A DNA stretch of 64,000 nucleotides from Agapetus fuscipes (GCA_951799405.1 OX637362.1:10154493-10218492); one strand, 5' to 3'. Shown: positions 20,592 through 31,064, numbered from the stretch's first letter. Made by a program: numbers and translations. The notes: generated by a model not told the origin, from the sequence alone.

Positions 20592-21923
20592 GGCGTCTTT
20601 TCCCAAATACAGGATGGGCATGAGACTGTTCTGGGTTACTTCAGTAAAGTGCTTTCCAAGCCAGAACGAAATTATTGCGTGACCAGACGAGAGCTTCTTG
20701 CCGTGATAAAATCAGTGGAACACTTCCGCAAATACTTGTACGGGAGAAAATTCACACTACGGACTGATCATGCTGCACTGGTTTGGCTTCTGAAATTCAA
20801 AAACCCAGAAGGGCAAGTGGCTAGATGGATTGAAAGGCTCCAGGAGTATGATTATGACTCCGAACATAGACCTGGCACGCTTCATCGAAATGCGGATGCA
20901 TTATCCAGACGACCATGCGCCAGTGACTGCAAACATTGCAGCAAGATGGAGGACAAGGTAGCAATTGTCCAAAGGACGACCACCGAAGATGAGGACTGGC
21001 AAGATGAAAAATTGGCGCAAGACCAACTGAATGATCCGGACTTGAAGTATGTGATGGAATGGGCGCGAGAAGGAGAAAGGCCAACCTGGGAAAAACTCGC
21101 CCCCTTATCACCAACTGTCAAGGCTTATTGGGCTCAATGGGGATCCATAGTGATAGAAGGAGGGTTTCTGAAACGAAAGATCGAGAAGGAAGACGGCACA
21201 CTTAGAAGAAAGCAAACCCTCGTTCCGAGGAGCCGAGTACCGGAAATCCTTGGACTGCTGCATGGAGGAACTTCTGGAGGACATCTAGGCGTTAAGAAGA
21301 CGCTGGAGAAAGTGAAAGAGCGATTTTACTGGATCAACTGCAGCGAAGACGTCAAAGATTGGTGTCGAAAATGTGTAACCTGTGCAACGGCCAATGGACC
21401 GCAAAGGAAAAGGCGAGCACCAATGCGTCAGTACAATGTTGGCAGCCCCTTTGAAAGAATCGCCATCGACATAGCTGGCCCATTTCCTACAACTGAGAAG
21501 GGTAACAAGTACATCATGGTGGTGATGGATTACTTCAGCAAGTGGGTGGAAGCTTACTCAATCCCTAACCAAGAGGCCGTAACCGTGACTGAAGTTCTAG
21601 TTACCGAATTTATCAGCAGGTTTGGCGTACCCCTGGAATTACATTCTGATCAGGGAAGGAACTTTGAAGCTGCTATCTTCCAGCAAATGTGTGAGCGGCT
21701 AGGGATCTACAAGACCAGGACCACTGCGCTACATCCACAGTCTGATGGAATGGTGGAAAGGATGAACCGTACCGTGGGGAGGTACTTAGCCAAAGTAGTG
21801 TCCAGCCATCAGCGGGACTGGGACCGACATCTGCCTTTGTGCTTACCGGTCGGCTGTTCAGGAAACGACGAAGAAGACTCCCAGCAGCATACTGTTTGGG
21901 CGAGAAATGCGACTTCCTTGTGA
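20592..21923 (+). pseudogene. Gypsy Pol continuation: RNase H and integrase
   Basis: Same frame as the preceding Gag-Pol, open again right after the TGA. It carries the rest of RNase H (RRELLAVIKSVEHFRKYL, LRTDHAALVWLL, NADALSRRP). Integrase follows with an HHCC zinc site (from the ATG at 20,649: H205, H212, C239, C242) and the catalytic triad D274 (IAIDIAGP), D334 (LHSDQGRNFE) and E370 (DGMVERMNRT), a D,D35E spacing. About 30 codons after the triad the frame is lost (near 21,838-21,843) and it ends in non-homologous residues at 21,923. The ATG at 20,649 is internal, not a start. Confidence 0.88.
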
Positions 21924-22944
21924 TCTCAAATTTGGCTGCAAACCAGGTGAAGACCTAGCCGGAGAAGACTATGTGACAGACCTTCGCAGGAGGCTGGATG
22001 ACATCCATGATCAGGTCCGCATGAACATCGGGGAAGCCAGCGATCAAATGAAGGAGCGCTATGACACCAGAGCTGACAGCATGGGGTACAAAGCTGGTGA
22101 CTGGGTGTGGCTTTTTGACCCCAAGAGGCGCCAAGGATACTGTCCGAAACTTCAGCGTTCCTGGGACGGGCCGTACGAGATCTTGGAGCGCATCAACGAT
22201 GTGGTCTACCGCATAAAAAAGAAACCAAACGGAAAACCAAGGGTCGTGCACTACAATCGCCTCTCACCATACCTAGGCGATAATGATGACCAACCAGCCC
22301 AAAAAGTACGACAGTGCGTCGCATCCGAAAGATCACCAGCCTTTGAGACGTTTTGGGAGAACGCGAAGGCAGGGCAGAAGTTTCGCCATGGAGTGACCAC
22401 AGAAATCCACAAGGACTTATTTGAGGTCACTAGGGACCACACACTGGCATGCAGTGTACCGGAAGATCTAGATATGTCTAGAGGAATTGCACGGGTCTTC
22501 CGATACAAATTCGGAGAACCGCAACCCTCAAGCAGCCCGCAAGGAAGAGCTCTGAGACTACCGAAGGGGCGTCAACAAGCATACTGCCTGGTTGTCCCGG
22601 ATTCCAGCAACCTGGAAGAGGACTACAAGGCATTGTGGGACGGCCTTGTTGAGCTGCGTGACTACATGTTGGAGGATCAGCAGGCGCGTCTGGCAATACC
22701 GAAGATGGGTGGCGGCCGCGCTAATCGAGACTGGCGGATAATCCGGAGTATGATTGAAGCAGTGTTCTCGGGAGTCGGCATCAGCGTCATGGTGTGCTGC
22801 GAGCAAGCGCAGCCGAGAGCCAGTGGGGAGAAATCCGTGGACTGCCACTTCTTCCTGACCACAGGGTGTCGACGTGGATCAGCATGCCCCTACCTACACA
22901 GAGTCAAGACTGTTCCGGGACGAAACAGTCTAGGTGGGGGGTAG
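21907..22944 (+). CDS. Gypsy Pol C-terminus: integrase tail, macro-like domain, CCCH finger
   Basis: This frame is +1 to the upstream Pol. Correct homology resumes near 21,841, so the ATG at 21,907 is not a natural start. Residues 1-125 are the integrase C-terminal region (YKAGDWVWLFDPKRR, WDGPYEILERI, VVHYNRLSPY). Residues 160-300 resemble a macro domain of the TARG1/OARD1/ALC1 type, which binds ADP-ribose: KDLFE, a CSVPEDLDMSRGIARVFRYK block in place of the usual GxGIA loop, ARLAIPKMGGG, and SMIEAVFSG. I see no obvious equivalents of the TARG1 catalytic Lys and Asp, so binding is likelier than hydrolysis. Residues 313-331 are a CCCH finger (C-x7-C-x5-C-x3-H). The TAG stop directly abuts the 3' LTR. 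Confidence 0.75.
   Translation: MRLPCDLKFGCKPGEDLAGEDYVTDLRRRLDDIHDQVRMNIGEASDQMKERYDTRADSMGYKAGDWVWLFDPKRRQGYCPKLQRSWDGPYEILERINDVVYRIKKKPNGKPRVVHYNRLSPYLGDNDDQPAQKVRQCVASERSPAFETFWENAKAGQKFRHGVTTEIHKDLFEVTRDHTLACSVPEDLDMSRGIARVFRYKFGEPQPSSSPQGRALRLPKGRQQAYCLVVPDSSNLEEDYKALWDGLVELRDYMLEDQQARLAIPKMGGGRANRDWRIIRSMIEAVFSGVGISVMVCCEQAQPRASGEKSVDCHFFLTTGCRRGSACPYLHRVKTVPGRNSLGGG
22928..22944 (+). promoter_or_regulatory. Polypurine tract
   Basis: GGTGGGGGGTAG directly precedes the 3' LTR and overlaps the end of the pol frame. It is the expected plus-strand primer site. Confidence 0.65.
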
Positions 22945-22982
22945 TGTTATGTAAATATAAATATTGAAATAAGTATGGGTAG
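22945..22982 (+). repeat. 3' LTR, first 38 bp
   Basis: Identical to the start of the 5' LTR, then interrupted after GGGTAG by the 1,965-bp insert. Confidence 0.9.
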
Positions 22983-24947
22983 TGTAGAGTTCCCCCCCCT
23001 GATGAAAAGATGGAGTAGTGGACGAGTGGTCCATCTTGGGTATTCTGGAAATGGTGTTATGGTATGGTGGTACAGGCGAGCCAAAGGCCGTGCTCCTGCC
23101 TCCATAACATTTAAATGATGAGGTCTCCATAGTTCTCCAAATGGTGTGATCTTCCCTCTCAGAGAGATTGTTGAAGACCTTTCCTTGGTCCATGATGAAG
23201 GTGAAGGTAGATCAGAGATCTTGGAACGCTGGTAGATGCTGGTACTGCTCGTACTGGAACTGAAAATGCTGGTGTGCTGGGAATCCCTCGTTGATGAAGA
23301 AAGATCAGAGATCTTGGAAGGTGGAAGTTCCCTCGCTGCCTCCTCGAAGGATCATCGTCGTAGTATTGGCCAATTGTGTGATCGTCTAGCTAAGGTTAGG
23401 ACTCCTTGTCGTGTGGAAGATTATGAAACAGAACGTTGTGTTATTTTTTTGTTTTACCGTTTCAAAATCTACTTTAGTGGCAAACCCAAATTCGTTATCG
23501 TTTGGTGTGGAACATACGCACTTTCTAACAAAATTGTAAATTCAAAATTATAATTAAAAAGCTTACGAGATTTACTTTACATGAATTGTAAAATGACTAC
23601 ATGATATTAAAACCGATTTTAAAACAAGTGACTTTCATTTTTAATGGGATTTTGTTTTCTGTGAAATTACTAGAACCCGCTCTGGTAAGGTCACGGCGTA
23701 TAGAAAAAACACGGCAGTCAACGTATTCAAAGGCGTATACAAAATGGGGAACAAGGAAAAAAGGGGGGACGCAAATCGCGAAAAGTTACTTGATGTGTTA
23801 ATTTTGTTAGTCTTTTTATTTGACAGATTACATAAATTTACAGAATAATAATATAATAACAATATGAATAAATTACATAGCGCCTAAATGTATTACGTAT
23901 AATATATTTATAATAATATGCAAAATCTACCTCCACCCACCCCATAATTATTTTTAATTAAAATCCCACCTCTAAGTAGAAAATCTGCCTGCTAGCTCCA
24001 ATGGAGAAGCCAGTGGACTTGCGACCTCTGGAGTAGGGTTATTCGATCGAATTACAAGCTCAACGCTCCCCTTCTTCACCAAAGAAACGTCACAGGACTT
24101 TAGCACGCTAATTTTTGGAAAAAGGAAAGGAAGTCTTGTCACCAGCTTCGACTAAGTGTTACCCCACTGGGTCGGATATTTCAGCATTCCCGTTACCAAA
24201 ACTTAACGCGCGCCTACTCCATACTCTATTCCAAGCTGCTTTTGTTAGAGAAGACAGCTTCTAATTTACCCCAATCATTCTACCAAAATTCGCAATACCA
24301 TGGCACCGTCTGATGCTCAGCAAGTCCGGCCAAGTAGACCCGAGACAGATGCCAAAATAAAGAAAACCTGGCAAAACAATATTTGTGGAAATATCTACTC
24401 CATAACCTGTTCCTGGTGCACCTCAATATCGGGAAAACCCGATATGGGTGGAAGACCCGAAGCACAGACTACGAAAGACCTTTCCACATCCCCATAAATA
24501 ATGCCTTAACCAATCGAAATTCGAATGGTAGAAAAATAATTGTGCAAACCGCTTTACTCACGGACAGGAACACGCCACTGGTTTTAAGTTTGTATTAATG
24601 TCGCGACATTAGTTATTTTTAGTGCAATCAGCTTAATTATTTTCTCCCGGCAGCATCTCAGGTCCATTATCAGCTCCATCCTCACACAAACACCCACAAA
24701 TCAAATATTAAACAGCAATTTTCAGGATTTTAGCTAATGATTTTACACAGAAGAGACACGTCACCCACGGGAAACAGATCGAAACTGAATTCAACCCAGC
24801 AATGGAGTTGTCAAAGGACAGCTCAAGGTTTTTTTATGAGGGTACCTTTTTTTTGTTCCAAGTTTTTAAGTGCCATAGAAAGATATATAATACTTTGTAT
24901 AGAATTACGGATGTTTAAACGAATATAGATGGAGTCAGATCTTTACA
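22983..24947. mobile_element. 1,965-bp TG...CA insert in the 3' LTR
   Basis: Starts TGTAGAG, ends CTTTACA and is flanked by GTAG on both sides (22,979-22,982 and 24,948-24,951). TG...CA ends and a 4-bp duplication are typical of an LTR, so this may be a long solo LTR or a non-autonomous LTR derivative. I found no terminal direct repeats inside it. Short frames such as 23,236-23,553 have no recognisable domain. GATCAGAGATCTTGGA occurs twice, near 23,211 and 23,305. Confidence 0.7.
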
Positions 24948-24951
24948 GTAG

Positions 24952-25387
24952 TTATAGTTATAAGAATCCTCAAAAGTATTGGTAGGTAAGATCGATAATT
25001 ATGTATAAGTGTAGAATTCTCTAGGCTAAGTAGGTATTTGTTATAATTATAGGAATTCTGTATTACATTTGTAGGTAGGATTTTGGTTGTATCTCTAGGT
25101 AGTACGTGAAGCGTCGAGAAGTAATAATTACTCTGGAACCGTCTAGCAACTTTGGTTCTAGATCATACTGCTCTACAGAGTATAAAGGTGCGAATGGCCT
25201 GCAGAGCGGGCCAGTATCATAGAGACTTACAAACACATCGAAGTCATCTGATCAGTGAACCAAAACCAAGTGGAATAATCGAGAAAGTAGTGTGAAAATA
25301 AATTTTGTAACTGTGTAAAATAAATAACTATTGAAGAAGACCTGTGTATTTTTAATTTGAAGACAATTGAACCCTAATTTCGTAACA
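24952..25387 (+). repeat. 3' LTR, remaining 436 bp
   Basis: No difference from the 5' LTR seen by eye over this length. It ends CGTAACA before the TTAT duplication. Confidence 0.9.
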
Positions 25388-25505
25388 TTATATTCTTTCT
25401 TTACCCATTCATTCCTAACTCTATCCCTCAGAGTTTTTTCTGTCATGCTTCTCAATGATGACATTAACAATACAGATTGTAGCACGGGCCTTACCTTTAG
25501 TCTCT
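25388..25505 (-). pseudogene. RTE-B LINE fragment, other side of gypsy
   Basis: The minus strand encodes MSSLRSMTEKTLRDRVRNEW, a conserved LINE C-terminal block. It joins the fragment at 15,925-16,226 once gypsy is removed. Confidence 0.65.
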
Positions 25506-25734
25506 GCCATTAATGTATTCATGACATTTTACAACCAAATAAAGTGAACGCGAATAAAATAATTGTGTTACGTCATACAATAAATTCATTCATTTTAATA
25601 TATTGATTGTGGAATACGCCATAAATTAAATTTATTTACACATTTGTCCTTTAGTTATGCTGCATGTAAGAGTATGATAGATAAACATTCGTTCGAATCT
25701 TCTAAATAAAATATTCTGACAAAGTCACAAATGT
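25506..25734. other. Unassigned AT-rich spacer
   Basis: No supported feature. Confidence 0.4.
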
Positions 25735-26058
25735 TCTGTAACTGTAAACTGTAACTCTGTCGCCATTCCGCTAGGGGTGGCCAGAGCCTCTGCAGAGTTG
25801 CCTCCATTTTTTCCTATCCTTACATACCTCTTTTAATTCATTCATATCCATCACCTTTTTCATGCATTTTCTTCTTTTACGCTCACTTTGTATATCCCAT
25901 TCTTTCACAATCTCCTCAATCTGATCACTCCATACTTTTCTCGGTCGTCCCTTCCCTCTTTTTCCTTTCACACTTTCTTTGTATACATACTTTGTCAGTC
26001 TATCATCGTTCATTCTTTCCACATGCCCAAACCATCTCATCACATTCCAATGTTTCAA
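25735..26058 (-). pseudogene. RTE-B LINE C-terminal fragment
   Basis: An open 95-codon frame encodes MRWFGHVERMNDDRLTKYVY, then GKRGKGRPRKVWSDQIEEI and CKDRKKWRQLCRGSG. This is the end of an RTE-like LINE distinct in sequence from RTE-A. Upstream RT is absent. The 3' end carries the CTAGCGGAATGGCGACAGAG block seen also at 15,950. Confidence 0.75.
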
Positions 26059-26063
26059 TAATC

Positions 26064-26320
26064 ATCCTTGACTTATAGGTTGGTATGCGGCTGACCACCC
26101 ATGCTGTAAAAATGGTTCACTTTGCCAATGTCACCCCTGTCTCAGGGAAGGACGGCAAGAGTTGCAGGGTGTATGTCCATTTGAGATTTGGTTTTTATGT
26201 TGTAGGTTCACATGAGGCATGTGCAAGCGCGAACTTGTTTGTGTCTGGTTGTGATAATGCATGTAATGTGAATCTCCAATGTAACATATCTTTGCAACTT
26301 AGATTAGATTAGATTAGATG
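26064..26320 (+). repeat. U1 unit, full
   Basis: Begins CCTTGACTTATAGGTTGG and ends in repeated AGATT. The Met frame inside it is a by-product. Confidence 0.8.
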
Positions 26321-26999
26321 CCATACTATAGATGCAAAGGGCTAAAGCCGTCTGTAGCGTAGACTTGTATCATAGCCGTCGAGCTTAACAGTTAAAAAGC
26401 CACTCTGTGTTCGAACCAAATGTGAATGGAATCTTAAAATAAATTGTATGAAATAAAGTAACTGAAGTTTTTATTCAATTGAACCCGTAAATCGTATTAA
26501 TACAATAGATTAAGTAAAAAAAGACAGACAATAAATGAAAAAAAAAGTTTTATCTAATAAAATGTACCTTGTGTGGCAACCCCCACAGAGCCTTCCTGAT
26601 TCCCGCTTTTACTGGACTTTTCATTTCTTTGCCATCTCGCGGTCCGTGATTTCCGGAGAAAAGTAATATTCGCCTTTACAAGTTCCCTCCTGAGCAAAAA
26701 CCTCACAGCATTTATCCGGACTTGCTTCGAAATATTATATTCCAAGTATAAAACATCACGTAAACCCGCTGCGATCGCGTAAATCAAACATAATGAATGA
26801 AAGCTAAAACACTCTCTAGGAGTGCCGCTGTACATTTCATACATTCTCGATTTACGCAATCGAGGTGAGAGTTATGCTATGCTGTATACTCGGGGTACTT
26901 ATCCCTTATGTATATAATATATAAAGATTATAACTTTGAAAACTGTAATTAATGTTTGATAAGGATATTAAATTATTTAACGGCTAGAAAATATTTCAT
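26321..26999. other. Non-repeat spacer
   Basis: About 26,560-26,880 has balanced composition, no copy in the window and a minus-strand frame of 101 codons (26,554-26,859) with no recognisable domain. It is a candidate for unique host sequence or regulatory DNA. Confidence 0.3.
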
Positions 27000-27235
27000 C
27001 GCAATGCCTTCTTCTTTTTCTTCTTATGTCTCTTTAAGTGAAGATTGGTGAACATAGAAATATACAACTTTGAGGACTGCTGGACGAAAGAGGATTTTTT
27101 TGCTGGAGTGATGCTTTCCGGGATCTGTTGCCGTGGTCTGTGGGAGCTGGAGCTTCCGGACGTTTCGCCCATTTCTACGATGGGCTTCTTCAGCGTGAAG
27201 TATGATGATGATGATGATCTTGATGAGAACTGTGA
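27000..27235 (-). mobile_element. Penelope-like element fragment with hammerhead
   Basis: Contains the hammerhead core described at 27,163-27,193 and no coding region. The sequence around it, with repeated GAAGAA/TTCTTC words, is likely the untranslated end of the element. Element limits are not resolved. Confidence 0.5.
27163..27193 (-). ncRNA. Hammerhead ribozyme core, intact motifs
   Basis: The minus strand has CTGAAGA (fits CUGANGA), a perfect 6-bp stem II GCCCAT/ATGGGC and GAAA. After it comes the palindrome TCCGGA, as in Penelope hammerheads whose very short stem III is thought to form between two copies. Self-cleavage was not tested; stem I was not confirmed. Confidence 0.6.
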
Positions 27236-27336
27236 TGTAAGTGTGTGTACACTGGGGTTTATATGTCTACCATCTTGCTTCTACAGCGTGTGTTTGTCGT
27301 TTTTAAAGCACCATCTATTGTATAGAGTTATTTTTA

Positions 27337-27635
27337 AGGTTTTGTTCTTTTTCTATATTTAAATATAATTTATTATTCATATTCCTTGACTTATAGGTTG
27401 GTATGAGGCTGACCACCCATACTGTAAAAAATGGTTCACTTTGCCAATGTCACCCCTGTTTCAGGGAAGGTCGGCAAAAGTTGTGGGCCTTATATTCATT
27501 TGAGGTTTGGATTTTATTTGTAAGTACGCATTCAGCATTTGAAAGCGCTAACTACACGTGTTGGTTTGTGGGCATACATCTGAGAGCTTTAAATGAATAT
27601 ATCCTTGCAACTTAGATTATAGATTATAGATCTAT
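27337..27635 (+). repeat. LINE 3' UTR plus U2 unit
   Basis: Nearly the same as 12,890-13,200: UTR part, CCTTGACTTATAGG start at 27,384, U2 tail with repeated TTATAGA. Confidence 0.75.
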
Positions 27636-27985
27636 GAATTGCATTGCGAAACTATGAATATAAGAGAAATTACATATATTATGACTTTTTCTATGTACAT
27701 TTCATCGCCCTATGTATTATTGGTCTTTTTCCGTTTTTTGTGCTTTTTCCAAACAACTCGTCTCTTCTGTGCTTATTTTTCTTATGTTCATCAGTTCAGA
27801 CGTAATTTCACATGAGCAATGTTTGTGTGTGTACTGGAACAATGTGTATTATGGAAACTGGAATTTGATTTTGAAAATATTCAAAACAACTCGCACACTA
27901 TCGTGTTTAACGTTTTTTTCTTAAATCACATTATGAAGAATGTTATTCTTAAGACAATTCAATTTTAAGGTCATCTTTGAATCAA
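27636..27985. other. Unassigned AT-rich spacer
   Basis: No supported feature; the 70-codon frame is low complexity. Confidence 0.4.
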
Positions 27986-27992
27986 AGGGTCA

Positions 27993-28432
27993 ATGAGCCA
28001 TGATTTTGTAAGAGAAGAATGTGGTGCAAGAGAAAGTGTGAAAGTGAAGATCAAAAGAAGTTTGTTAAGATGGTTTGGGCATATGGAGAGAATGAATGAG
28101 GAAAGACTGACGAAGAAAGCATATGTTGGTAGAATAGATGGATGTCGTGGTAGAGGAAGACCGAGAAAGGTATGGATGGACCAAATATCCGAAATTGCGA
28201 ATGAATGGAATATCCAGAGTCATAATAAAAGACGAGCTTGTATGAAGAAGGTTATGACTCTGGAGGAAATGAAAGAAGGATGTTAGGAAAGAAAGAAATG
28301 GCGGTTGATCTGTGAAGTTGGCGGCTAGGGTTTGTTAAAGTGAAATTGTTTTTTTTTTTTTTATGTCCATGTATATGTTGTTATTTATTGATTTAAAAAA
28401 AAAAAAAAATGTAATTTGTCATGTTATGTTCT
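27993..28432 (+). pseudogene. RTE-A LINE C-terminus and 3' UTR
   Basis: Encodes HDFVREECGARESVKVKIKR, then RWFGHMERMNEERLTKKAY and GCRGRGRPRKVWMDQI, close to the C-terminus of the 5,567-6,847 frame, and ends early at 28,286 (TAG in place of a lysine codon). The 3' UTR runs into the U1 unit at 28,433. RT is lost by 5' truncation. Confidence 0.75.
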
Positions 28433-28672
28433 TTGAGTTATAGGTTGTTATACGGCTGACCACCTATACTGTAAAAAATGGTTCACTTTTCCAATGTCAC
28501 CCCTGTTTCCGGGAAGGACGGCAAGAGTTGCAAGGCTTATGTTCATTTGAGATTGGGTTTTTATATTGTAGGTCCACATGCGGCATGTGTTAGCGCGAAA
28601 TTATACATATCTGCTTGTGGGAATGCATTTAATATAAATCTTCTCAGCTTAGATTAGATTAGATTAGATTAG
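28433..28672 (+). repeat. U1 unit as RTE-A 3' end
   Basis: Continuous with the LINE UTR; ends in repeated GATTA. Confidence 0.75.
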
Positions 28673-29048
28673 GCAAACAAGCATTTGGGGGACGAACTGT
28701 CTCAGGTTCTTCAACCTAGAAGTTTTCCTTCATTGATAGGAGCTAATATTTCTCACATCTCAGATGCCGAAATAAAATCAATCGTTTCTGTTAAATCAAG
28801 AGAGAGACTCTGGTATTCATATAGAGTGGAATCTCTAAATTGGTGACTCGATCTATTCAGGAGATTTTCAAAATATAACGGTACACCCACTACAGCTTTT
28901 TTGACCCACACTGTTTTGGAACACAAGAGTATGTGTCATTCCATTGTTCTTCTTTTATAACAACTCTCTACGCTCGCAAACAATACGCCTTTAGGTAAAG
29001 TTTCTACAATACCCTCTATTATCCCACTAAAAAATAAACCTTTTTCTT
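28673..29048. other. Unassigned spacer
   Basis: No clear feature. It ends at a TTC-repeat that is the tail of the next LINE. Confidence 0.4.
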
Positions 29049-29572
29049 CTTCTTCTTGTGCCACTTCTAACGAAGATCGGCGATCATCATAGCTATTTTG
29101 ATTTTTGATGCTGCGGCTCGAAATAGGGACTTGGTGCTTCTGCCGAACCACTGTCGCAGGTTCTTCAGCCACGATGTCCTTCGGCGTCCCTGAGATCTTC
29201 TCCCCTCAATACCCTGAATGATAAGATGAAGGAGACGGTACTTCTCATTTCTCATAATGTGACCGAAGTACATTAGCTTTCTCTGCTTAATGGTAGGCAG
29301 GAGCTCCTTTGTAGTGCGCATTCGTTGAAGGACTTCTTCATTGGTGACTCGATCACGCCAAGAGATCCGAAGCATTTTTCGGTATAGACACATCTCGAAT
29401 GCTTCAATACGTCTCTCCAGTGCCTGCGTGAGAGTCCATCCCTCCATACCATACAGAGCGCTTGGGAAAACGTAGCACCTCACTATGCGTTTCCGGAGTT
29501 CAAGGCTTAAATTTCGGCACAACAGTAATTTGCTCATTTTAGCGAAGACATTTCGGGCTTGCTCTAAAAATA
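29049..29572 (-). pseudogene. RTE-C (L1/RTE-like) LINE C-terminal fragment
   Basis: The 175-codon frame encodes the end of a LINE reverse transcriptase: CYVFPSALYGMEGWTL, then RRIEAFEMCLYRKMLRISWR, DRVTNEEVLQRM, LMYFGHIMRNEKYRLL and GRRSQGRRRTSWLKNLRQWF. The catalytic YADD region is upstream and missing. The 3' end is a (GAA)n tail. The style is common in insect genomes. At its 5' junction (29,573) it meets a truncated U1 unit that supplies the first few residues. A close second copy is at 53,180-53,505. Confidence 0.8.
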
Positions 29573-29715
29573 AACCTACAATATAAAAACCCAAATTTCA
29601 AATGAACACACACCTGCAACTCTTTCAGACCTTCTCTGAAACAGGGTTGACATTGGCAAAATGAACCATTTTCTACAGCGTGGGTCGTCAGTCGCATACC
29701 AACCTATAAGTCAAG
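29573..29715 (-). repeat. U1 unit, 5' part
   Basis: Runs from CCTTGACTTATAGG (29,715) to TTTATATTGTAGG, where RTE-C joins. Confidence 0.7.
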
Positions 29716-30045
29716 GAACATACACAACAAATAACATATATTAAATAAATATTCGATATCGCAATAACACCTCAACGCTTATTCCTATCGTTTATGTTTA
29801 TAGAAAAAATAACATTGGAAATAATTTGTTGTACAAAAATCTCTAAGGGATGAAGCCAAAAGAAAATATAATAGTAAAGCTGTATCAATAGAAAACCCTT
29901 AAACGGAGTAAAGGTAGAATGCTATGTAAAACTAGGAGTAATAAACGAAAGGTAAGATGAACAAAAAATGTACTGCGAGGGGCATACGGCCAATGCACGC
30001 ATAATATATATTTTTTATGGAGAATTATATTAAACTATAAGGTAT
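29716..30045. other. Unassigned AT-rich spacer
   Basis: No supported feature. Confidence 0.4.
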
Positions 30046-30536
30046 TGTTACGTTTCTTCTGAGGGTCCTTAATTAAAACACAAGTTCAACACAAGTTAGC
30101 CATACAGTTTATTTACACAGACTTTCTTACAATAGATTTATTTTAACAGACTTATTTTAACATATTTATTTTAACAGACTTATTTTAACATAATTATTTT
30201 AACACGCTTATTTATTTTGTACAGATTACAGTTATTTTACACCATATTGGTCGCCCTAGTAACTAGCTGTTCCACTGTGTGAGTGCTTTGAAAGACTGCC
30301 CGCTCCAGCCGATTGTCACCCTTCTTATAGCGGAACCTAGGGGCCATTCCAGCAGGCCCTAGAAAGTTCCACCACCACACTTGTATAGACGATTCTGGAC
30401 ATATTTATTTCTCGAAGAGACCATCTTCTACCCAAATACACACCTCACAATTACAATCGTCTGGGCCAGAACTTTGTCTCAAAACACACGCACACCAATA
30501 AGCATCTACCAGTGTACATTACTACATTCCGTTACA
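30046..30536 (-). mobile_element. Solo LTR, 491 bp, GTAT duplication
   Basis: Minus-strand ends TGTAACGGAATG and GAAACGTAACA; GTAT flanks both sides (30,042-30,045 and 30,537-30,540). A minus-strand TATA-like CTATAAGAAGG lies near 30,335. TTATTTTAACA words repeat in tandem at about 30,130-30,210. No internal region remains. The CGTAACA end resembles that of the gypsy element. Confidence 0.75.
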
Positions 30537-30776
30537 GTATTTACGTTTACTACATATACATACTTTCAAGATTTTTAATTTCTTTCCTTACATTAAAGAA
30601 AAATTATAGTGTATCTTCAAAAAAATCTTTTATAAAAGATCAATCTTGTCAGATACGATAAGATAAGAAACATTCAACCACTTAAAATTCTAAATGATCT
30701 AGGGGACACTTTACTATTAGATTATTAAATATTGTAGATCTAGGGCATATATTGTGTCAAACTCATTTCATATTAC
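30537..30776. other. Unassigned spacer
   Basis: No supported feature. Confidence 0.4.
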
Positions 30777-31064
30777 ATATCGACGGTTAAAAGGCAGTAG
30801 GGCAAAAGCGACATGAACTAAATTGTTCAGGAGAGCAGCTTAAAATTTGCGATTGCAGAAAAATGGCCAAAATCTTGTCGGCTACACCAAAACCATACTT
30901 CAAAAACGCAGTTGTTTGCTTGAGCATAAACAACACAAAAATCATCGTAGAGCTATGTGAGTTAGCGCATTAGAAAGAGCGGAAAATTTCAAGTAGGATA
31001 GTACTCACAACTCCTTTTTGACCAAAATGTCGCTTATGCCCTACTGCCTTTTAAACGTCGATAT
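30777..31064. mobile_element. MITE M3, intact copy
   Basis: Terminal inverted repeats of about 35 bp begin ATATCGACGGTTAAAAGGCA at the left and read the same on the other strand at the right (CGACGTTTAAAAGGCAGTAG). The 288-bp body is non-coding. A second copy, inverted and split, spans 59,265-61,388. Superfamily unknown. Confidence 0.7.

Larger units (their letters stand above)
16227..25387 (+). mobile_element. Ty3/gypsy LTR retrotransposon with SAP, macro and CCCH domains
   Basis: The element has two 474-bp LTRs, TTAT duplications (16,223-16,226 and 25,388-25,391), a primer-binding region, a long gag-pol frame, a polypurine tract and a 3' LTR opened by a later insert. Pol order is protease, RT, RNase H, integrase, as in Ty3/gypsy. 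No env-like frame is present; the space after integrase holds macro-like and CCCH domains. One stop and one frameshift block full-length Pol. LTR identity suggests recent arrival. The coding part is clearly GC-richer than its surroundings. Confidence 0.9.

Noticed and set aside
22558..22848. Minus-strand frames opposite the macro-like region
   Set aside because: Shadows of the GC-rich plus-strand coding sequence.
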